Source of the DNA: Calditrichaeota bacterium AABM5.125.24
GTDB lineage: Bacteria > Electryoneota > AABM5-125-24 > Hatepunaeales > Hatepunaeaceae
Assembly: GCA_002127415.1 (NCBI GenBank)
Contig: MWJR01000170.1
Location: forward strand, 1 to 18,298
Length of the DNA stretch: 18,298 nt
Direction: 5' to 3'
Of this stretch, positions 13,901 through 18,298 are shown one piece after another. The position numbers were made by a program, and so were the translations under genes. Under the pieces are notes generated by a model. It worked only from the letters and a program-made list of their open reading frames with translations. It searched no databases and had not been told where the DNA came from. The first letter of the stretch is position 1. Each line of letters begins with the position of its first letter.

Positions 13901-16361
13901 TGACCTTCAACTCCTGGATCATGGCTACTCCATGTTGCGCCCTGAAGAACATACCGCGATGGTTCCGCAGGAACAGCGTGATAAAATTGAAAACTGGTTT
14001 AAGAGTGAATCTGACAGGATTAATACTCTGGTTTGCACGCCGACCTTAGAATTAGGTGTGGATATCGGCGCTCTGGATTCTGTCTTACTTCGTAATGTCC
14101 CGCCATTACCAGCGAACTACTGGCAAAGAGCCGGTCGTGCTGGACGTCGTCATAGAATGTCGGTCAACGTAACTTACTGCCGCCCTGCATCACATGATCG
14201 GGCGTATTTTAAGGAACCTTTGAAAATTCTGGAAGGACGAGTCGAGCCTCCCGCCTTCAATCTGCGCAACGATATCATGGTCTCCAAACATGTTCACGCT
14301 TCAATACTTACTCGTTTAAACCAATTATCCAGAGAGGGCAGTGGTTTATCTGAAGAAGAACGCGAGCATATGCATACGTTAATACGTGAAATGATTCCTG
14401 CAAGGATTTCCACGTATCTTTTCGATTCAACAGGACTCCTAAGGCAGGTTCCTTTTGTTATCGATCCATTAGAATCGCAAATACAGAAATATAAGGATGA
14501 CTTGAAACATTATGTAATTGATATTTTTCAACCTGGATGGCCTATTGATGATATGGATGTGGTGATTGAGAACTCGTTAGAAAAGTACATTGAAAGAACG
14601 GCAGAAGAATTGTCAGGTGTCTTACAACGTCTCAGGAAGCGTTTGCAATGGGCGCATAAAGAAATCCAGCGACTGAACCAAATTCGAGATAAATACGGCA
14701 CACTCGATACTGAAGATGAAGCGCATTATCGACGTTGTGATACTTTGATAAAAAAGATGAAGGGAACACTGCGACGTCAGAGAAAAGAATCTGAAGGTTA
14801 CGACGACATCAATACATACGGAGTTTTAGCTGCTGAAGGGTATTTACCCGGTTACGGTCTTGATAATGGCTCGATTCTTGGAATGGCACAAGTACCTTAT
14901 TGGCAATTGGGTAGTATTGATTTCTTCCTTCCTCGTCCGACGAGTATGGCGTTGCGTGAGTATGTTCCAGGCAACTTGATCTATTCGAATGGTCATAAAT
15001 TTGTAGCAAGAAGGTTTCACCGGGAGGCGGATGAGGATCGCAGTGAAATGCCTGTCTTCGAAGTGAATTTAGAGCGTGAAGCGATTAGTGAAGTGAACCT
15101 GGGAGCAGGCGCTTCATCACTCGGCAGTGATACGATCAGGACGATTTCTGTTTGTGATGTTGATTTAGTGCACCAATCACAAATCTCAGATGAAGAGGAA
15201 AATAGATTTCAAATGCCGGTCGCTGTATATGGTAGGGAGAGAAACAGACATAATGGCGGCACAAGCTTCTCGTGGGGAGAGAAAACGTTAACTCTACGAC
15301 GTGGTGTTCATCTTAGAATGGTCAACGTCGGATCTTCTTACAGCATTGAGCAGAGACAAACTTTAGGATATCCAATATGTTCTGTATGCGGTCAGAGTAT
15401 TTCTCCGCTTTCTTCAGAACGGCAAAGAGAACAATTCTTACAGAGTCATTCTGACAGATGTGGCAGACAACCCTCAAACGTAGGTTTTTTCGCGGACATT
15501 ATTGCAGATTGCCTGACAATACAATCTTGTGCTGATAGAGTTCAAGCTTATAGCATTATTGAAGCGCTTCGATTCAGTGCTACAAACATTCTCGATATGC
15601 ATCAGGACGATCTTCAGGTTTTAGTTATCGGACACGTAGATCGTGATGATGTAGATGGACTGTTATGGGATCCGATGCCTGGAGGATCTGGACTATTTGA
15701 GCAGCTAATCGATAAATTTCCTGAAATTATAAAGGTTGCTGATGACATCTTAAGGGGATGTCCATCAGCATGCGATCATTCATGTGTTGATTGTCTGCAA
15801 ACATTTAGGAATGGTTATTATCATAAGTACTTAGATCGACACATTGCTGCTGAATTGATTGAAGCGTGGGGTGACACTCTGATAATAAATCATGAAATTC
15901 CTGTGGTTCAACCAAGCAGTCAGTCCCATGATCCGATTGCACAACCTGTAAATGATGCTGAGAATAAACTCAAGCATCTTCTTGAAGCAGCAGGATTCCT
16001 ATCAGGTGAATTTCAACAACAAATAAGGTTTGGAGAATCGATTAGTCTGCAACATCAAATTGGAAGCACTACTCCTGATGTATTCTTCTGTGGTGATGAA
16101 AACGATGAAGATGATCGCGGAATCTGCATCTATTTAGACGGAATGAGCGCTACACTTCATGGCAATCCTGCCACTGCTGAACGTGATCGTGAAATCCGTA
16201 CCTGGTTAAGAAACACTGGATATCAAGTAATCGAAATCACAGCAGTAGAATTAGACGATCGTGATGCGATGACAAGGCATTTTAAGAGGCTTGCAAGATA
16301 TCTTTCTGGGAAAGATATGGCTAAAAAAATTGGTGAAGATAAAAGTTGGTTTGAGAGATAG
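10926..16361 (+). CDS. Giant DEAH helicase-DUF1998 protein with C-terminal Vsr/PD-(D/E)XK-like domain (DrmA/DrmB-like)
   Basis: 1811 residues from ATG 10926. A TTG start 12 bases earlier is possible. GGGA (10916-10919) lies 6 bases before the ATG. Walker A is STGTGSGKTE (~114-122), the DEAH box is FDEAHTF (~269), and SATIAD is at ~304. A long insert carries paired cysteines (CTTCG ~511, CRYCG and CENCG ~585-605, CKKC and a WYC ~956-980), probably zinc ribbons. The second RecA lobe has TPTLELGVDIGAL (~1038) and QRAGRAGRR (~1067). A Cys cluster C1612-X3-C-X3-C-X2-C1623 marks the DUF1998/MZB-type module. Residues ~1677-1790 look like a small nuclease: E1679, then TTPD1718, YLD1738G, and an RD...LRNTGYQVIEI helix-strand ending, as in Vsr/DUF559-type folds. 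In DISARM the helicase (DrmA) and DUF1998 protein (DrmB) are usually separate. Here they appear as one chain. No DrmC phospholipase follows. Confidence 0.85.
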   Translation: MAINPITYTEKIIRSFLKYQLTAYPFADPRLHAQMRRLLNLDIIRQTPLMKGPYVSLSQSFKEGAAVSSLVSEGILHLHLTNIIPDDIKNFYGHQERAIRSIHNRKTTLVSTGTGSGKTECFLYPIISRCLELRDEAATPGIIAVIVYPMNALAEDQLGRLRGLLAGSGISFGMYIGKTPEYEREVTGHRLKAGSTHADYVEVVKRYHDEGRADAVHPPEEVCSREAMRTPDNQPRILLTNVKQLELLLTRGTDVELFDNARLEYLVFDEAHTFTGIIGAETACLIRRLRAFCDKSVNDTVCIATSATIADERDPDAARKFASRFFGVNADDIVTVQEEYEQEIWGENRFIPEEPSENPTEILNKTLKAVESSNPDPEIRDLYLKLTGIVLEGGDWQLSLYDSLRSNDVAYHLRLYLKRPQPLYLLPNLLEQQFERKFTEEEIITYLALGAAAHRDGRHVFRPVVHAFVRGIPGAVVTFPDSNEPVIWLSSEDEIASQGGKDGMWRIPVHTCTTCGQHYFVTYLKDFKFSGTQPEGGQVAEDGSTFWEALDKDHGGNRLVLVDQVISQEPDEDLEEENWSHPLYFCRYCGSAHKDQTHRCENCGTKWELVKLFVIRSHTDNPGFLRSCVSCNSRGRRIGSRYREPARQVRAINVSDVHVLAQDMVHHAERQRLLLFADNRQDAAFQAGWMKDHARRFRLRRLMADTMKDKPVSISDMVVKLDDMLDDDDNLSRALIPEVWRVVIKEGSGGVHEEERRHFLRIQVLREVTTAVNQQRGLEPWGRLKVDYRGLESGSDFIQKWSNELNLPSDELKNGIVTLLDLFRRQRLLFDPQREIFSKYWSEGDREIQRGYMPIPLSPQGMKLVADPDDNKGRVRSWISARSTLVWQIAQKWGVPDDSIRVFLEELWEYLTDNEVSIIIPVTLKSSRDRALPNCSGVFQIDSRKLILNENHGYYQCKKCRKKVTNRTPRNLCMAWYCDGELEFVSENPDNYDLQLLDHGYSMLRPEEHTAMVPQEQRDKIENWFKSESDRINTLVCTPTLELGVDIGALDSVLLRNVPPLPANYWQRAGRAGRRHRMSVNVTYCRPASHDRAYFKEPLKILEGRVEPPAFNLRNDIMVSKHVHASILTRLNQLSREGSGLSEEEREHMHTLIREMIPARISTYLFDSTGLLRQVPFVIDPLESQIQKYKDDLKHYVIDIFQPGWPIDDMDVVIENSLEKYIERTAEELSGVLQRLRKRLQWAHKEIQRLNQIRDKYGTLDTEDEAHYRRCDTLIKKMKGTLRRQRKESEGYDDINTYGVLAAEGYLPGYGLDNGSILGMAQVPYWQLGSIDFFLPRPTSMALREYVPGNLIYSNGHKFVARRFHREADEDRSEMPVFEVNLEREAISEVNLGAGASSLGSDTIRTISVCDVDLVHQSQISDEEENRFQMPVAVYGRERNRHNGGTSFSWGEKTLTLRRGVHLRMVNVGSSYSIEQRQTLGYPICSVCGQSISPLSSERQREQFLQSHSDRCGRQPSNVGFFADIIADCLTIQSCADRVQAYSIIEALRFSATNILDMHQDDLQVLVIGHVDRDDVDGLLWDPMPGGSGLFEQLIDKFPEIIKVADDILRGCPSACDHSCVDCLQTFRNGYYHKYLDRHIAAELIEAWGDTLIINHEIPVVQPSSQSHDPIAQPVNDAENKLKHLLEAAGFLSGEFQQQIRFGESISLQHQIGSTTPDVFFCGDENDEDDRGICIYLDGMSATLHGNPATAERDREIRTWLRNTGYQVIEITAVELDDRDAMTRHFKRLARYLSGKDMAKKIGEDKSWFER

Positions 16362-16364
16362 AGT

Positions 16365-16499
16365 ATGTTTAGAATAACCAGAATCTTAAGCAAAACAAGT
16401 CCCAGTATTCAAGGCAGCCCGTTAGGTCCAAGACACCGTGGTCGGCGAGTCGGAGAACATAATACCCCCCATCAACGACTGAGTTCGGGGAACTTATGA
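16365..16499 (+). CDS. Possible 44-aa ORF between the helicase and HNH genes
   Basis: ATG 16365 lies 3 bases after the helicase stop, and the TGA (16497-16499) overlaps ATG 16496, one of two possible starts of the HNH gene. The peptide (MFRITRILSKTSPSIQG and on) is basic and Arg/Pro-rich and matches nothing I know. Base composition becomes GC-richer within it, from ~16420. It is as likely to be an untranslated spacer marking a recombination junction as a real gene. Confidence 0.2.
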   Translation: MFRITRILSKTSPSIQGSPLGPRHRGRRVGEHNTPHQRLSSGNL

Positions 16500-16513
16500 A
16501 AGGAAGCGATGAT

Positions 16514-17242
16514 ATGCCCCAACCCGAGAACCAGACACGCAAGCACACGAAACAGCGCAAGTCGGTTTCATCCTTATTGTGCAAGAAGCTCTATCAGGAA
16601 GCCGACAATCGCTGCCCGTTCTGTGGTGTCGCGGACGTAGCTGTACTGGAGATTCATCACATAGATAGCGATCCATCGAACAATCAGATCGAGAATCTGA
16701 TCGTAGTGTGTGGGAACTGCCACACCAAGATCACACGAGGGGAGATTTCACAAGCAGCTGTCTACTCAAAGAAAATGGAACTTTTGTTGGCGAATAGGAC
16801 ATCACTCCGTAAGGGCGAAAAGAGCCCGATGCAGTCAGTGAACGTGAATGCTGTAACCGTTAATGACAGCATTATCGCCAATACAGTTACTTTGAATCGC
16901 AAGCGCTCTCCTCGAATGCAATACCCGATGGATTCCATCGGTGCTGACGTAATCAAGAAGGGATACATCGACTATCTGATCAAGCGTTACTACGACTATC
17001 GTCAGGCTGACGCTAGCTACGGCAGTATCCGATCCTTCAGCTATGCTGAAATTCACACCACAATTCAGCGCAGGTTCAAGGCGAAGACATTCTTCATTCA
17101 TATTTCTCGTTTTGAGGAACTCTGCGACTTCATCAAGGGTCGGGTGAAACAGACCATTCAAGGCAAACGCAACCGTTCACACTACATTCCAAACTATGAC
17201 TCATTTGAAAGTTACGAGGCGGAGCAACTGCAGCATGGCTAA
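16514..17242 (+). CDS. HNH endonuclease
   Basis: 242 residues from ATG 16514, which has AGGAAG (16501-16506) 7 bases upstream. ATG 16496 in the same frame would add six residues. A zinc-finger HNH core fills residues 34-70: C34-PF-C37, the metal-binding HH at 48-49 (EIHHIDSD), N61 in IENLIVVC, and C66-GN-C69-H70, so the fold and catalytic His-Asn are intact. The C-terminal half (YIDYLIKRYYDYRQADASYG, then FSYAEIH and a FEELCDFIKGRV helix) looks like a conserved accessory domain that occurs with such HNH domains. I do not know its job. GC content is higher than in the helicase gene before it, suggesting a separate origin. The enzyme may nick or cut invading DNA, or act as effector of a neighbouring sensor. 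No clear promoter of its own is seen. Confidence 0.85.
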   Translation: MPQPENQTRKHTKQRKSVSSLLCKKLYQEADNRCPFCGVADVAVLEIHHIDSDPSNNQIENLIVVCGNCHTKITRGEISQAAVYSKKMELLLANRTSLRKGEKSPMQSVNVNAVTVNDSIIANTVTLNRKRSPRMQYPMDSIGADVIKKGYIDYLIKRYYDYRQADASYGSIRSFSYAEIHTTIQRRFKAKTFFIHISRFEELCDFIKGRVKQTIQGKRNRSHYIPNYDSFESYEAEQLQHG

Positions 17243-17421
17243 TGTATGTCATATACAGAGTCGCCTTTCTGCTACGACAGAATGCACGGCGAGGTGGGAA
17301 TCGTTATGACCGAGCGAGACTAAACCATGAGCCTCCATGATGAGGTGATATGGATTCTGAGGGAGACTGGTAATTTTTTAGAACAATTGGAAATTATCCG
17401 TAAGAACTGGACGGAAAAATC
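17243..17421 (+). other. Spacer between HNH gene and chimera gene, small ORFs only
   Basis: No RNA gene, terminator or convincing promoter is seen. The stretch holds three overlapping tiny reading frames: one starting on the HNH stop (TAATG, 17242-17340), one at 17246-17323, and one at 17327-17425. Their mutual overlap means that at most one or two can be genuine. It may be the remains of a deleted gene. Confidence 0.4.
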
Positions 17422-17425
17422 ATGA
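17327..17425 (+). CDS. 32-aa small ORF coupled to the chimera gene
   Basis: It encodes a peptide starting MSLHDEVIWILRETG and ending RKNWTEKS, with an amphipathic helical pattern that looks more protein-like than the other tiny frames here. Its TGA (17423-17425) overlaps the next ATG (17422) as ATGA. Only a weak GAGA lies upstream. An in-frame TAA lies 6 bases before the ATG (17321-17323), so it is not an extension of a visible gene. It may be the end of a gene whose front was deleted. Confidence 0.33.
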   Translation: MSLHDEVIWILRETGNFLEQLEIIRKNWTEKS

Positions 17426-17913
17426 ACAACGAAGGAATGGCAAGATTTTTCAACAGCGTGCAGCCGCATATTAAGGGCAATCCGAACCTTTGCGATCCCC
17501 AGGTCGAAGGATGGTTCCGTACGCGACAACATTTCCTGAAAAGCAAGGATCACACCATCCTTCAGATACCGGTGGGGTGTGGCAAGACAGGCAAGTTGTT
17601 GATGGTGCCGCCCCGACGCCGGTTCCATGGGACGGTCACACTCAATCCGGCTCGATTGATCAAAGACGCATCTCAGATCGTTGATGAGGTCTTGCGCCAC
17701 ATCACCCAACTGCCAGGTGCTGATGTCACGTTGCATCTTGAGATTGATGCCAACAACCCAGACTGTATTCCGGAAGACAAGGTCAGGACACTGGGGGATA
17801 ACTGCAAGACTCTGAACAACTGGTCTGGATTTGAGGATAAGAAGGATGCAAACCATATCGAATTTTGCGTGGATATGAAGCAAACTATAATCATTCAGCG
17901 AGAAATATCATGA
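17422..17913 (+). pseudogene. Chimera: helicase N-terminus joined to a DUF499-like C-terminus (deletion scar)
   Basis: 163 residues in one open frame but made of two unlike halves. Residues 1-57 look like the start of an SF2 helicase: DPQVEGWFRTRQHF, then ILQIPVGCGKTG with Walker A G52-C-G-K55-T56. Nothing of a helicase follows. After about residue 60 the sequence resembles the end of DUF499/Swt1-type ATPases: HGTVTLNPARLIKDASQIVD, then VTLHLEIDAN...PDCIPEDKVRTLGDNCKTL. The join falls near 17593-17620. The simplest reading is an in-frame deletion of several kilobases that removed the rest of a helicase gene, whatever lay between, and most of a DUF499 gene. The product cannot be an active helicase. 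It may still be translated, since the next gene overlaps its stop (ATGA, 17910-17913). Confidence 0.65.
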
Positions 17914-18298
17914 GAAAAGGCTTTATAACCTACGCACACGAGGACATTGAATTCGCCAAAAGGCTTGCGTCAGACTTAGATTCAGCCGATCTGCATATCA
18001 TTTTTGACGAGAAGTTCCTTAGGCCCGGTGATTCTCTCATGAGACTTTTTTCCGAAATAGCCGACTCTAACTACCTCTTACCAATCCTTTCTAGTAATTC
18101 AGTTCTAAGTAATTGGGTGAAGAAGGAACTTCGGGTAGCTATTATAAAGAGCATTGAGGAGGGGCCTGAATTGTTCAATGTAATTCCGATAGTTAAACCA
18201 ACTGAAAATTGGGAAAGCATAAAAGAATTGATGCCGAGCGATCTTAGGGAAGCACTAAGGGATATTTATGTAGCCCGTTTTGACATAAAGACATATGC
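17910..18298 (+). CDS. TIR-domain protein (partial, cut by window edge)
   Basis: ATG 17910 overlaps the TGA of the chimera gene. About 129 residues are visible and the frame is open to the window end. The start RKGFITYAHEDIEFAKRL is the first strand and helix of a bacterial TIR domain. FDEKFLRPGDSL, then SNYLLPILSSNSVLSNWV follow the usual strand order. The WxxxE motif is W69-VKK-E73, so the Glu that is catalytic in NAD-cleaving TIR domains is in place. Bacterial TIR proteins in defence islands deplete NAD+ or make cyclic-ADPR-like signals upon infection. Whether a sensor domain (STALD, WD repeats, NACHT) follows lies outside the window. Translation is likely coupled to the broken gene upstream, as the only purine-rich site is a weak GAGAAA. 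Confidence 0.85.
   Translation, partial: MRKGFITYAHEDIEFAKRLASDLDSADLHIIFDEKFLRPGDSLMRLFSEIADSNYLLPILSSNSVLSNWVKKELRVAIIKSIEEGPELFNVIPIVKPTENWESIKELMPSDLREALRDIYVARFDIKTY

Noticed and set aside
16420..16495. Minus-strand CCGAACTCAG and nearby GGGG runs resembling part of 5S rRNA
   Set aside because: The match is about ten bases, and I cannot fold the flanks into a 5S-like structure.
17320..17883. Antisense 187-codon frame opposite the chimera gene
   Set aside because: The sense frame contains clear Walker A and DUF499-like patterns, while the antisense product has no recognisable motif and no ribosome site.
878..18298. A DrmC-type phospholipase-D nuclease expected in DISARM
   Set aside because: No HKD (HxK) motif pair was seen in any plausible frame, so no drmC is called.
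1..18298. CRISPR array, tRNA, insertion sequence or integrase
   Set aside because: No regularly spaced repeats, cloverleaf, transposase DDE-type protein or recombinase was seen. The excisionase-like HTH alone does not prove a mobile element.

Overview
The window carries a single-strand (all +) cluster of antiviral-type genes flanked on the left by an unrelated, GC-richer gene tail. Nothing in it (no rRNA, tRNA or housekeeping marker) fixes the taxon. Shine-Dalgarno motifs, ATGA overlaps, a sigma70-type promoter and a rho-independent terminator say bacterium. The moderate, mosaic base composition and decayed duplications are typical of a horizontally exchanged defence island in an uncultured or environmental bacterium.

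Layout. (1) 2-394: the 3' end of a GC-rich gene with SAP/Rho-N-like helices, closed by a perfect 11-bp terminator hairpin (419-452). (2) 483-615: a consensus-like promoter (TTGACA-17-TATGAT) and a leader with an inverted repeat that could be an attenuator or an operator. (3) 616-804: a small AlpA/excisionase-type HTH protein, the probable local regulator. (4) 878-9366: a SNF2-family helicase (DrmD-like) overlapping a very large gamma-class adenine methyltransferase (DrmMI-like). This pair, in this order, is the signature of class 1 DISARM. (5) 9419-9988: a HEPN-like protein with an RX4H motif. (6) 9989-10082: a dead, in-register copy of the 5' end of the big helicase gene. (7) 10113-10886: an unrecognised 257-aa protein. 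(8) 10926-16361: a giant protein that joins a DEAH helicase, Zn-cysteine clusters, a DUF1998/MZB-like module and a C-terminal Vsr/PD-(D/E)XK-like nuclease candidate. It looks like DrmA and DrmB in one chain. (9) 16514-17242: an HNH endonuclease. (10) 17422-17913: a short chimera made of the start of a helicase and the end of a DUF499-like ATPase, probably a deletion scar. (11) 17910-18298: a TIR-domain protein cut by the window edge.

Inferred working model: the HTH protein controls the main operon. The methyltransferase marks self DNA, and the SNF2 helicase and giant helicase-nuclease act on unmarked or translocating phage DNA. No DrmC-type phospholipase-D protein is present, so the nuclease fused to the giant helicase may replace it. 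The HEPN protein and the 257-aa protein are candidate extra effectors. The remnant helicase 5' end upstream of the 257-aa gene suggests that the operon was rearranged and that this gene is a later insertion. Several junctions are bridged by micro-ORFs whose stop codons overlap the next start, which suggests translational coupling along the operon. The region after 16.4 kb is a second, more eroded set of defence genes (HNH, helicase/DUF499 scar, TIR).
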